Numbered from the stretch's first letter, positions 1 through 7,093 are shown. The stretch: 7,093 nucleotides of DNA from Flavobacterium sp. (GCA_012032075.1 JAAURU010000189.1:1-7093), one strand, 5' to 3'. The notes: generated by a model not told the origin, from the sequence alone. Program-made: numbers and translations.

Positions 1-479
1 GAATTTACTGTAAAAGAAAATATCGCTATTGGTAAAATAGACGAAATTGATAATATGGAACGCATTGAAAAGCGGCAAAATTAAGTTTAGCTGAAGAAGT
101 CGTTTCAGAACTAGATTATGGTTATGAACAACAACTAGGAAAACGTTTTGTAAAAGGGCAAGAATTATCGGGCGGACAATGGCAAAAAATTGCATTGGCA
201 AGAGCTTATATGAAAAATGCTGAAGTGATAATTTTAGACGAACCCACATCTGCATTAGATGCAAAAGCAGAAAGTGAAGTTTTTGAACGACTTATTCATT
301 TAATTAAGAACAAAACAAGTGTTATTATTTCACATCGTTTTAGTACTGTTCGTCAAGCCGATAGAATTATCGTTTTAGAAGAAGGAAAAATTCTAGAAGC
401 TGGAACGCATGAAGAATTAATGAAAAATAATAAATTATATGCAGAATTATTTCAGTTACAAGCAGAAGGGTATCAATAA
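1..479 (+). CDS. ABC exporter ATP-binding domain, C-terminal part (5' end outside window, one frameshift)
   Basis: This is the end of an ABC-transporter nucleotide-binding domain that hydrolyses ATP to power transport. From the left edge it reads EFTVKENIAIG, the segment after the Q-loop. The signature LSGGQWQKIALARA, Walker B VIILDEPTSALDA with D-loop, and an H-loop SVIISHRFS follow, then the usual exporter tail (GTHEELM...YAELFQLQAEGYQ). This order fits exporters with fused membrane and ATPase domains (MsbA or peptide-exporter type), but the membrane half is not visible, so the substrate is unknown. The frame breaks at the A run 68-71: frame 1 reaches a stop at 82-84, whereas adding one A joins MERIEK to AAKLSLAEEV and on to the signature. 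That is a probable one-base loss and not a dead gene, since all visible motifs are intact. The DUF2480 gene starts 11 bases after the stop, suggesting co-transcription. Confidence 0.9.
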
Positions 480-490
480 TTAAATAAAAA

Positions 491-996
491 ATGGAAAAAG
501 AAATTATAAATAAAGTAGCTAATAGCAAATTAGAAGTTTTTGATTTAGAAGATTATTTCCCAAAAGAAGAAATAGTTACTGTTGATGTTTCGCAATGGTT
601 GTATGAAGGGTTTATTCTAAAGGAAAAAGATTTTCGCAATGCTTTAAACAACCACAACTGGTCTCATTATCAAGGAAAAGGAGTTGCTCTTTTTTGTAGT
701 ACAGATGCCATTTTACCAGCATGGACTTTTGCTTTAATAACTACATTTTTACAACCTTTTGCAAAGCAAGTTATTCAAGGAAGTATTGAAGATTATTAGT
801 ATTACATTATAAAACGACTTTGGATACTTTAGATTACTCAATTTATTTAGAAAAACCATTAATTTTAAAAGGTTGTTCCAAAAAATCAGTGCCTCAACAA
901 ATTTATACTTTAGCAATTCAGAAACTAACCCCTTTTGCAAAGAGTATTATGTTTGGAGAAGCTTGTTCTGCTGTTCCTTTATACAAATCAAAATAA
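491..996 (+). CDS. DUF2480 family protein (one frameshift)
   Basis: A soluble protein of about 168 residues after repair, with no signal peptide or membrane segment. I recognise it as DUF2480, a Bacteroidota family of unknown function, from the N-terminal NKVANSKLEVFDLEDYFP, the middle FCSTDAILPAW, and the C-terminal GCSKKSVPQ and FGEACSAVPLYK. The first frame ends at the TAG at 797-799, giving 102 residues; the rest continues in another frame from about 793 to the TAA at 994-996. Supplying one base around 793-796 joins GSIED to LLVLHYKTTLD and restores the family's usual length. Cysteines occur at repaired positions of about 69, 129 and 151. The two halves appear to be tandem copies of a 41-residue unit (see the repeat entry). 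The ATG lies 11 bases after the ABC gene, behind an A-rich leader with no Shine-Dalgarno, as is usual in this phylum. Confidence 0.9.
659..957 (+). repeat. Internal protein duplication in the DUF2480 gene (copies 659-781 and 835-957)
   Basis: The translated segments 659-781 (residues 57-97) and 835-957 (about 116-156 after repair) are each 41 residues and align without gaps. Twelve positions are identical: S2, Y4, K7, L11, P20, L26, L31, P33, F34, A35, K36 and G41. Both carry PFAK followed four residues later by G, and both have a Cys-Ser pair, offset by one residue. The DNA is diverged apart from a shared 12-mer, ccttttgcaaag, at 755-766 and 931-942. This looks like an old duplication within the protein, not a recent DNA repeat. 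Confidence 0.55.
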
Positions 997-1098
997 AGTA
1001 GTATAACTAAAATAAGCATCATTTAATCGAAACTTTTATTTTTTGTTTGTAAGTTTTTATACCTTAAACCCAAAATTAAAAACAAACAAATAAATAAA

Positions 1099-2012
1099 AT
1101 GAAAAAGCCTTTTTATTATTATCCTTTATTTCTATAAGTGTTTTTTCCCAAAAAACAGAAGGAGAATTAATCAATACAACTTCTGCAGCTGAAGCTAAAG
1201 CTAGAGATACAACTAATATGGGTTGGAAAAGAACTGGTAATTTTGTCTTTCTTTTTAACCAATCTGCCTTTAACAATGAATGGCAAGCAGGAGGAACATC
1301 AAATATTGCTGGAAATGCGGGTTTAAACTATGATTTTAATTATAAAACCCCAGAGATGATTTGGGATAATAAATTTATAGCGGCTTATGGTTTAACCCAA
1401 TTAAAAGGACAAGATGCTGTAAAATCTGATGATAGATTAGAATTCACATCACTTCTTGGTAAAAAAGCAAAAGGTTACTGGTTTTATTCTGGTTTTTTAA
1501 ACTTTAGAACACAAATGGATGCCGGTTTTGTAAAAGCTGGAAATGATCCAGTTACAAATGAACAATTATTTGTTAGAAATTCACATTTCTTTTCACCTGC
1601 CTATTTGCAACTTGGTCCTGGTATGTTGTGGAAAAAAAGTGATAATTTAAAAGTTAATATTGCACCAGCTACTTCAAGATTAATTGTAGTTCATAGTCAT
1701 TTTACTGAGTTTGGTTCCGCTTTTGGAGTAGAGCAAGGAAAATCTACAAGATTTGAATTTGGTGCGGCTTTGAATGGTTATTATAAATTTAATATAATGG
1801 AAAACATTTCAATGGAAAACATCTTGAATTTGTATTCTAATTATTTAGACAAACCTCAAAATGTGGATATTGATTATCAAATGAATTTAGTAATGAAGGT
1901 TAATAAATACATATCAACTAACTTAGCTTTTCAAGCTATTTATGATGATAATACAATTGGAGCTTTTCAAATTAGAGAAGTATTTGGATTAGGTTTCAAT
2001 TACGGTTTCTAA
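1099..2012 (+). CDS. DUF3078 family, probable outer-membrane beta-barrel-like protein (one frameshift)
   Basis: About 304 residues after repair. The ATG at 1099 opens a lipoprotein-free signal peptide, MKKPFLLLSFISISVFSQ, but only if one T is added to the T run 1110-1114; as given, that frame stops at 1135-1137. The main frame continues to the TAA ending at 2012. The mature part contains GWKRTGNFVFLFNQSAFN, NEWQAGGTSNIAGNAGLNYD and W-K-K-S-D strand-like segments, which I recognise as DUF3078, a Bacteroidota family annotated only by domain number. Alternating polar and aromatic strands and a C-terminal phenylalanine (GLGFNYGF) suggest an outer-membrane or periplasmic beta structure. The Met at 1218 is internal (about residue 41); using it as the start would delete the signal peptide. 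The next gene starts 29 bases downstream, so the two may share a transcript. Function is unknown. Confidence 0.87.
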
Positions 2013-2041
2013 GCTATTAACTAACCCTTGAGTAAAAAATT

Positions 2042-3010
2042 ATGATAAAAAAAAATTCTAAAATAGCATCTTGGTCACTAGGCCTTTCTATTGCTACGCT
2101 TCTAGTTGTAAGTTCAACCTTATTGATAACCTATACAGATTTAGGTAAAAAAATGTCTTTTTTTTAATATTTCTAATGTAAAATCTGAATTAGAAGCTTC
2201 TTATATTAAGATTGATAAATTAATCAAAGAAAAAGATATTTTAATGCAACAACTAAAAGATCAAATAGCAGAATTTGAACAACTTAAAATTGAGAATGAT
2301 GTATTAAAATATGAGTTAGAAACCAAAAATAAAAAAGTAGATGAACTTTATGAGAAAATAGAATCTTTAGAAAAAGATGTTTCAAATCTAATGTCCTTAA
2401 AAAAGGAATTAGCTACAGCAATTAAACAAAATTCAGAAAAAGAAAGTAATAAAAAAGTTGTTGTTAATGAATCCGTTGTTGAGCCAGTTAACAACACTAA
2501 AATACAATTCAAAAAGCAACTTTAATTAATTCTGATTCTAGCAATTCTTCTATTAACTCAACAAAACCTAGCTTAAACAATAACTCACCTGTAAGAGAAA
2601 TTGTAAGAAATGAAGAGGAAGAAGTAAGATTAATAAATTCAACTGTTAGAACACTTTATGTAAAAAATTCTGGAGACAGAAAATTAACTAATAATATCAA
2701 TAAAGTTAATACACTTCAACTAGAATATACGCTACTTAAAGACAAATCTAGCAACAAGATAACTAATACTTTTTATGTACAAATTTTTGATACAAACAAT
2801 AAAAACATTGGGAATACAAAAAATATTTTTCTTGACGGTAAAGAATTAGTTTACAGCTTTCTATCTAAAGTAGAAAATGATAAAACTATAAATAATATTA
2901 AAGAAGAATATGAAATAAAAGATTTGAACTTATTTAAAGGTATTTATTTTTTGAATATTTTCAATGAAAAAGGAAAGTTACTTTCAACTAGGAGCTTTAA
3001 ATTAGAATAG
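2042..3010 (+). CDS. Membrane-anchored coiled-coil protein of unknown function (two frameshifts)
   Basis: About 322 residues after repair; I cannot name it. A short basic N-terminus (MIKKNSK) precedes one membrane segment at about residues 9-31. A heptad-rich coiled coil follows at about 46-140 (QQLKDQIAEFEQLKIEND, then further Leu/Glu/Lys heptads), then a Ser/Asn-rich linker and an acidic patch (NEEEEV) near 185. A beta-rich C-terminal domain covers about 200-322, with TLYVKNSGDRKLT, FYVQIFDTNNKNIGN, FLDGKELVYSF and GIYFLNIFNEKGKLLSTRSF. I recall Flavobacteriia proteins with the same layout, sometimes loosely labelled chromosome-partitioning; that label is not supported here. The frame breaks at the T run 2158-2165 (one T too many) and at the A run 2511-2515 (one A too few). 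Repair gives one continuous protein ending at TAG 3008-3010, just before a strong terminator. The membrane anchor suggests a cell-envelope role, with the coil and C-terminal domain probably outside the cytoplasm. Confidence 0.82.
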
Positions 3011-3031
3011 TTAGAATCAATTTTTAAAATA

Positions 3032-3066
3032 AAATAAGCCCAATAATTTCTTTGTTGGGCTTATTT
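3032..3066 (+). terminator. Rho-independent-type terminator after the coiled-coil gene
   Basis: A perfect 12-base-pair stem pairs AAATAAGCCCAA (3032-3043) with TTGGGCTTATTT (3055-3066) around an 11-base loop. The T-rich end of the stem runs on into TATTT. It starts 22 bases after the stop at 3010 and separates the first gene block from the SpmA/SpmB-type gene. Confidence 0.88.
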
Positions 3067-3106
3067 ATTTGAGTAACTATAGTAAAGATATTTATCTCAT
3101 AAATTG

Positions 3107-3114
3107 TATATTTA
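3107..3114 (+). promoter_or_regulatory. Possible Bacteroidota -7 element TATATTTA
   Basis: TATATTTA matches the Bacteroidota -7 consensus TANNTTTG except for its last base and lies 15 bases before the ATG at 3130, just after the upstream terminator. A new promoter is expected in this gap. No clear TTG -33 element is seen at the right distance, so this is tentative. Confidence 0.3.
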
Positions 3115-3129
3115 CAAAAATTCAATTTT

Positions 3130-4576
3130 ATGGTATTAAGTAGATTTTGGTTGGCAATATTTGTTTCGTCAATTGCTTTTATTATTATTGGTTTATTTAC
3201 CTCAAAATATTATTCTATCGATTATGTTTTAATGGTAAACAAGGAGAGCCAATTTTAATATCTGAAAAATATTTAAAAGATGTTCCGCAATTTGTTCAAG
3301 ATTCTATTTTAGCTTCAGAAGAGAAAATTTTTACAATAAAAACTGCTAAAAGTAATACAGATACGCTATATGTTTATAATAAACAATCTGTTAAAATATA
3401 TAGTGGTGTTCAACAATCAGACGGTTTATTGCCCATGTGTAAAAGTAGTTTGATGGATTTGATTCTTCCATTAATTGCTTATCTAGCTTTTTTTTGTGGT
3501 ATTATGGAATTATTAATTATTTCAGGTGCTTCTGAAAAATTAGCTAAAAATTGAGTCCAGCTTTTGCTAAGGTGTTTCCATCACTTCCAAAAAATCATGA
3601 ATCTATATCTTATATGACTTTGAATTTTGCAGCTAATTTCCTCGGATTAGATTCTGCAGCAACTCCTTTTGGATTGAAAGCCATGCAGAGTTTGCAAGAG
3701 TTAAATGAAGATAAAGACAAAGCAAGTGATGCTCAAATCATGTTTATGTGTTTACATGCAGCTGGTTTAACCTTAATTCCAACATCCATTATTGGTTATC
3801 GGGCAGCCGAAAACGCAGCTAATCCAGCTGATGTAATGTTGCCTTGTATTATTACCTCTTTTGTAGGAACTATAGCAGCCTTTTTATTAGTAGGTGTCAA
3901 ACAAAAAATCAGTTTTAAAAGTGTTTCATTATTGGCTACTTTAATGGGACTTATTGGTGCTATTATTGGTTTACTATTCTATGTGAATACCCTAGATTTA
4001 ATAGGGAAAAACTTTTTTACATCAAATTTATCAGGTGTTTTATTGCTATTAATAATAGGTTTTACACTTGTATTTTCCTTCATTCATGAAAAAAAATTTA
4101 CAGCTCATAAAACCACAATGTTCGATACTTTTGTAGTTGGAGCTAACAACGGATTAAAAACCGGAGTTATGATTTTTCCTTATGTAATGGGAATGTTAGT
4201 TGCTATTTCTTTATTAAGGAATAGTGGTTTATTTGAAATTATAAGTCACGGTATTTCTTTTGTTTTTTCTCATTTAGGTGTTGCCAAAGAAATTACCGAT
4301 TCACTACCTGTTGCTATCTTAAGACCTTTTAGTTCAGGAGGTTCAAGAGGTTTTATGATTGATGCTATGAGAACCTTTGGACCAGATTCTTTTGCAGGTC
4401 GTTTAAGCTGTATTTTTCAGTGTAGCGCTGAAACTACTTTTTATGTAATTGCAGTGTATTTTGGCTCCGTAAGTATTAAAAATACGCGTTATACACTAGG
4501 AATGATGCTTTTAGTGGATTTAATTTGTGTAATTACTGGTGTTTTAGTGGCTACTTGGTTTTTTGGCTTGAAATAA
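3130..4576 (+). CDS. Nucleoside-recognition (Gate) domain membrane protein, SpmA-SpmB fusion type (two frameshifts)
   Basis: About 482 residues after repair; a multi-pass inner-membrane protein of the nucleoside recognition (Gate) family. In spore formers the two halves are separate proteins, SpmA and SpmB; Bacteroidota carry them fused, and the substrate is unknown. The N-terminus MVLSRFWLAIFVSSIAFIII is a membrane helix, followed by a soluble loop at about residues 32-115. The SpmA-like half has NFAANFLGLDSAATPFGLKA (about 166-185) and AAGLTLIPTSIIGYRA; the SpmB-like half (about 331-475) has VGANNGLKTG, LPVAILRPFSSGGSRGF, FGPDSFAGRLSCIFQCSAET and FYVIAVYFGSVSIKNTRYT. The first frame, from ATG 3130, stops at 3256-3258; one A is missing near 3231-3232 (YVL joins NGKQGEP). 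A second A is missing in the run 3546-3550 (SEKLAK joins LSPAFAKVFP). The TTG at 3551 is an internal codon, not a start. Confidence 0.92.
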
Positions 4577-4581
4577 AAGGA

Positions 4582-4589
4582 TAGCTTTA
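4582..4589 (+). promoter_or_regulatory. Possible -7 element TAGCTTTA before the small membrane gene
   Basis: TAGCTTTA fits TANNTTTG except for the last base and sits 16 bases before the ATG at 4606. A TTTG at 4562-4565 lies 16 bases upstream, slightly closer than the usual -33 spacing. It also overlaps the region just after the preceding stop, so read-through from upstream is equally possible. Confidence 0.25.
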
Positions 4590-4605
4590 TATTAATATAG
4601 AAACC

Positions 4606-4809
4606 ATGATAATCGTTGATATATTTTTTGAACTAATTGGTTATTTCATTTTTAAATGTTTATTAAATGGTATTGGCATTGGAACGAAATGGCTTTTTCA
4701 TTTAGGCAAAAAACCATTAGCAATTATTAGAAAAGAAGGTTTGAATGAAAGCATTGGTTTTTTAGTGCTTATGGCTTTAATTTTATCAATTGTTTTTTTG
4801 ACCAATTAG
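4606..4809 (+). CDS. Small membrane protein, 67 residues, unknown function
   Basis: I know no function for this protein. It has a hydrophobic N-terminal segment (about residues 2-32, with FELIGYFIFKCLLNGIGIG), a short basic and amphipathic loop (HLGKKPLAIIRKEGLNES), and a second membrane helix at about 50-65 (IGFLVLMALILSIVFL). With two helices and most positive charges in the loop, the loop is likely cytoplasmic. It is complete and unbroken, lies 29 bases after the SpmA/SpmB-type gene and 57 bases before fumarase, on the same strand, and has the same AT-rich codon use as its neighbours. The spacing, A-rich leader (GAAACCATG) and plausible topology support a real gene. Similar short proteins seem familiar to me from flavobacterial genomes, but I cannot confirm this without a search. 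Confidence 0.7.
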   Translation: MIIVDIFFELIGYFIFKCLLNGIGIGTKWLFHLGKKPLAIIRKEGLNESIGFLVLMALILSIVFLTN

Positions 4810-4836
4810 AAATTTCTCTAATTCCTTCTCTTTCCC

Positions 4837-4844
4837 TAACTTTA
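4837..4844 (+). promoter_or_regulatory. Possible -7 element TAACTTTA before fumarase
   Basis: TAACTTTA, 22 bases before the fumarase ATG at 4867, matches TANNTTTG except for the final base and would leave a short A-rich leader. No good TTG lies at the expected -33 distance, so it is only a candidate. Confidence 0.3.
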
Positions 4845-4866
4845 CAATCACTAAAAAACACAAAAA

Positions 4867-6488
4867 ATGGATTTTATATACCAAGACCCTTATCCAATTC
4901 AAAAGGATGATACGCAATACAAAAAAATAAGTTCCGATTACGTAAAGGTTGAAAAATTAGGAGAAAGAGAAATCTTAACGGTTGACCCAAAGGCTTTAGA
5001 ATTACTTTCAGAAGTGGCAATGAATGATGTTTCGTTTATGTTACGAACCAAACATTTAAAAAGCCTAGAAAACATCTTAAATGATCCAGAAGCAACCGAT
5101 AATGATCGTTTTGTAGCTTATAATTTATTACAAAATGCTGTTGTAGCTGTTGAAGGTGAATTACCTTCTTGTCAAGATACTGGAACAGCAATAGTAATGG
5201 CAAAAAAAGGTGAAAACGTATATACTGGTGTTGATGATGCAGAGTGGTTGTCAAAAGGGATTTTTAATACCTACGAAAAGAAAAACCTTCGTTATTCTCA
5301 AATTGTACCAATAAGTATGTTTGAAGAAAAAAATTCGGGTTCTAATTTACCAGCTCAAATTGATATTTATGCCAAAAAAGGAAATTCTTATGAATTTTTA
5401 TTTTTAGCTAAAGGTGGTGGTTCAGCCAATAAGACTTTTTTGTACCAACAAACGAAATCGCTTTTAAATGAAAAATCATTGGAAACTTTCATTCGAACAA
5501 AAATAAAAGATTTAGGCACCTCAGCTTGTCCTCCTTATCATTTAGCATTGGTTATTGGTGGAACTTCTGCAGAAGCGAATTTGGCAACCGTAAAAAAAGC
5601 ATCAGCAGGTTATTTGGATCATTTACCAACATCAGGAAATATGGCTGGACAGGCTTTTCGAGATTTAGAATGGGAAAAAAAGTGCAAGAAATTTGTCAGG
5701 AAAGTGCTATTGGAGCACAATTTGGAGGTAAATATTTTACACATGATATAAGAGTAATTCGTTTACCAAGACATGCTGCTTCTTGTCCCGTTGGTTTAGG
5801 TGTTTCTTGTTCTGCTGATAGAAATATTAAAGGGAAGATTACTAAAGAGGGTGTTTTCGTAGAACAATTAGAAACCAATCCAAAACAATTTTTGCCAGAT
5901 GTTGCTCCTCATTTAGCTCCAGCTGTTGAAGTAGATTTAAACAGACCTATGGCTGAAATTTTAGCGGAATTAACAAAATATCCTATCAAAACACGTTTAA
6001 AATTAAACGGAACTGTTATTGTAGCTCGTGATATTGCACACGCCAAGATTAAAGAATTATTAGATTCAGGTAAACCAATTCCTGATTATTTTAAAAACCA
6101 TCCTGTTTATTATGCTGGACCTGCAAAAACACCAGAAGGAATGCCATCGGGTAGTTTTGGGCCAACAACAGCAGGAAGAATGGACGTTTATGTGGACGAA
6201 TTCCAAGCTGCTGGAGGAAGTATGATTATGTTAGCCAAAGGAAATCGTTCCAAACAAGTTACTGATGCTTGTGCAAAATATGGTGGTTTTTACTTAGGTT
6301 CTATAGGTGGTCCTGCTGCAATTTTAGCACAAGAGAATATCTTAAAAGTTGAGGTGGTTGATTTTCAAGAATTAGGAATGGAAGCGGTTCGTAAGATTAC
6401 AGTAAAAGATTTCCCTGCTTTTATTATTACTGATGATAAAGGAAATGATTTTTTGCCAATCTATAAAGTATTAAAATTGATGTATTAA
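4867..6488 (+). CDS. fumA: Class I fumarate hydratase, [4Fe-4S] (one frameshift)
   Basis: Catalyses the reversible hydration of fumarate to L-malate in the TCA cycle, in the cytoplasm. About 540 residues after repair, close to E. coli FumA (548). The alpha part carries the three cluster-cysteine motifs of class I fumarases: LPSCQDTGTA (C102), GTSACPPYHLALVIGGTSAE (C221) and RLPRHAASCPVGLGVSCSAD (about C307). The beta part (from about residue 360) has LNGTVIVARDIAHAKIKELL, GPTTAGRMD, MLAKGNRSKQVTDAC and GGFYLGSIGGPAA, the family hallmarks. The frame breaks at the A run 5675-5681: the first frame reads on as noise to 5751, while adding one A joins EWEKK to VQEICQESAIGAQFGG. All catalytic motifs survive on both sides, so the enzyme is probably intact in the organism. 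The start follows an A-rich leader, CACAAAAAATG. Class I enzymes are oxygen-sensitive. The gene ends just before a two-way terminator. Confidence 0.97.
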
Positions 6489-6513
6489 GTATTAAGACTG
6501 AATATATTAAATA

Positions 6514-6542
6514 AAAATGCCCTGAAAATTTCAGGGCATTTT
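6514..6542. terminator. Bidirectional terminator between fumarase and the convergent surface-protein gene
   Basis: A perfect 12-base-pair stem pairs AAAATGCCCTGA (6514-6525) with TCAGGGCATTTT (6531-6542) around a 5-base loop. It has a T tail on the plus strand and, because of the 5' A run 6513-6517, also on the minus strand. It lies 25 bases after the fumarase stop and 19 bases after the stop of the minus-strand gene, so it can serve both converging genes. Confidence 0.92.
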
Positions 6543-6561
6543 AGTTAAATTGAATTAAAGT

Positions 6562-7093
6562 TTAGTTCTTAATGAATTTCTTAGCAATTGATTTCTGTCC
6601 GTCATTTACTTCTAAAACATAAACTCCAGCAGCTAAATCAGAAACGTTGATTTCACTTTGTAAATTTGCATCAGCTTTTAATTTTTGTCCCATAAAATTA
6701 TAGATTACATAAGATGCTTTTCTGTTATCTGCCATTGCAATGTTTAAAACATTATTTGTTGGGTTTGGATACATATCAAATTCAAACACATTTCCTTCAT
6801 TTCCTATTTGACTAACATCTCCAACGAAAGAAGTTATTGCAGTTCCACCAATTGTTACAGTATAATCTTCAACTTCTCCATAGCTAAAAGTCTCGCATGC
6901 AGTTTGAGCAGCATTGTATTTCATAGAAACTCTCATTCTAGTGTTTCCAACTAAAGCTGAAGTAGGAACAGTAATTGTACCTGTTAAATTAGCACTACTT
7001 GAAGAAGAACCTGAAACAGCTAATTCAGAAGTTTCAAATGTTCCATTTTGATTGAAATCAATCCAAATAGCCCAATATTCAGTATAAGCAGTA
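6562..7093 (-). CDS. Secreted protein with GEVED domain and type IX secretion C-terminal sorting domain (N-terminus outside window)
   Basis: The C-terminal 176 residues of a larger secreted protein; the frame is open to the right edge, so the Met at 6934-6936 is internal and not a start. The first part (AYTEYWAIWIDFNQNGTFET, then a Ser-rich stretch, TVPTSALVGNTRMRVSMKYN, and CETFSYGEVEDYTVTI) is a GEVED module, a beta domain common in secreted Bacteroidota proteases and adhesins. A short linker leads to the type A sorting domain: FEFDMYPNPTNNVLNIAM, YNFMGQKLK, INVSDLAAGVYVLEV and KSIAKKFIKN at the end. In the type IX system this domain directs export across the outer membrane and is usually cleaved, leaving the protein at the surface or released. 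The catalytic or adhesive part lies beyond the window, so its activity cannot be told; proteases often have this tail. No frameshift is seen in this stretch. Confidence 0.94.
   Translation of the reverse strand, partial: TAYTEYWAIWIDFNQNGTFETSELAVSGSSSSSANLTGTITVPTSALVGNTRMRVSMKYNAAQTACETFSYGEVEDYTVTIGGTAITSFVGDVSQIGNEGNVFEFDMYPNPTNNVLNIAMADNRKASYVIYNFMGQKLKADANLQSEINVSDLAAGVYVLEVNDGQKSIAKKFIKN

Noticed and set aside
1..490. ABC transporter plus DUF2480 as a bacteriocin or novel secretion system
   Set aside because: No precursor peptide, protease domain or modification enzyme is visible; the pair looks like ordinary adjacent genes, and the transporter's membrane half is outside the window.
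749..940. Minus-strand open frame of 63 codons
   Set aside because: It lies opposite the DUF2480 gene, across its frame break, has no recognisable motif and is a shadow of that gene.
1030..1058. AAACTT / AAGTTT hairpin followed by Ts after the DUF2480 gene, as a terminator
   Set aside because: The stem is six pairs with a 15-base loop and almost no GC. A terminator is expected about here, but the evidence is too weak to call one.
1060..1067. TACCTTAA before the DUF3078 gene as a -7 promoter element
   Set aside because: It misses two positions of TANNTTTG, and the TTTG motifs upstream are only 10-14 bases away, too close for a -33 element.
1076..1276. Minus-strand open frame of 66 codons
   Set aside because: It overlaps the signal-peptide region of the DUF3078 gene on the other strand; the plus-strand reading gives a clear signal peptide and family match.
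4804..4823. Hairpin AATTAGA / TCTAATT over the stop codon of the 67-residue gene, as a terminator
   Set aside because: The stem is only 7 pairs and AT-rich, and no T tract follows (CCTTCTCTTTCCC), so termination is unlikely; it is probably chance in AT-rich DNA.
5036..5254. Minus-strand open frame of 72 codons with His/Leu-rich product
   Set aside because: It is antisense to fumarase's first cluster-cysteine region; its composition is that of a reversed coding strand.
68..5681. Programmed ribosomal frameshifting as the cause of the frame breaks
   Set aside because: Programmed sites need slippery heptamers and stimulators and are rare; eight in one window, in unrelated genes including fumarase, and some requiring opposite shifts, is far better explained by indel error.
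5696..5878. Minus-strand open frame of 60 codons
   Set aside because: It is antisense to fumarase around the third cluster-cysteine motif and shows no features of its own.

Overview
The window looks like ordinary chromosome from a member of the Flavobacteriaceae (Bacteroidota), probably close to Flavobacterium. Four things point there: AT-rich DNA, A-rich leaders with no Shine-Dalgarno sites, families typical of that group (DUF2480, DUF3078, an SpmA-SpmB fusion transporter), and a surface protein with a GEVED module and a type IX secretion sorting domain.

Layout: bases 1-479 hold the 3' end of an ABC exporter gene (nucleotide-binding domain). It is followed at once by a DUF2480 gene (491-996), probably in the same operon. 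Next come a DUF3078 outer-membrane-like protein (1099-2012) and an unnamed membrane-anchored coiled-coil protein (2042-3010), which ends at a strong hairpin terminator. A second block carries an SpmA/SpmB-type fusion membrane protein (3130-4576), a 67-residue membrane protein (4606-4809) and class I fumarase (4867-6488). A two-way terminator separates fumarase from a convergent minus-strand gene, the 3' end of a secreted GEVED/type IX protein (6562 to the right edge).

The dominant oddity is technical. Six of the eight genes are broken by single-base frameshifts, eight in total. Seven are apparent one-base losses and one is an apparent gain, mostly in runs of A or T. Both sides of each break still read as the same conserved protein with its key residues, so I read these as sequencing or assembly indels, not pseudogenes. 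The coding regions below are given as repaired spans; without repair, several starts, a signal peptide and domain halves would be misplaced.

The genes do not form one obvious pathway: fumarase is TCA-cycle housekeeping, and the others are envelope, transport or unknown. I found no defence system, CRISPR array, mobile element, tRNA or rRNA, and no convincing new multi-gene system. No gene-free stretch exceeds about 120 bases. The observations most worth following are a gapless 41-residue internal duplication in the DUF2480 protein, the architecture of the unnamed coiled-coil protein, and a recurring TANNTTTA element in front of three successive genes.
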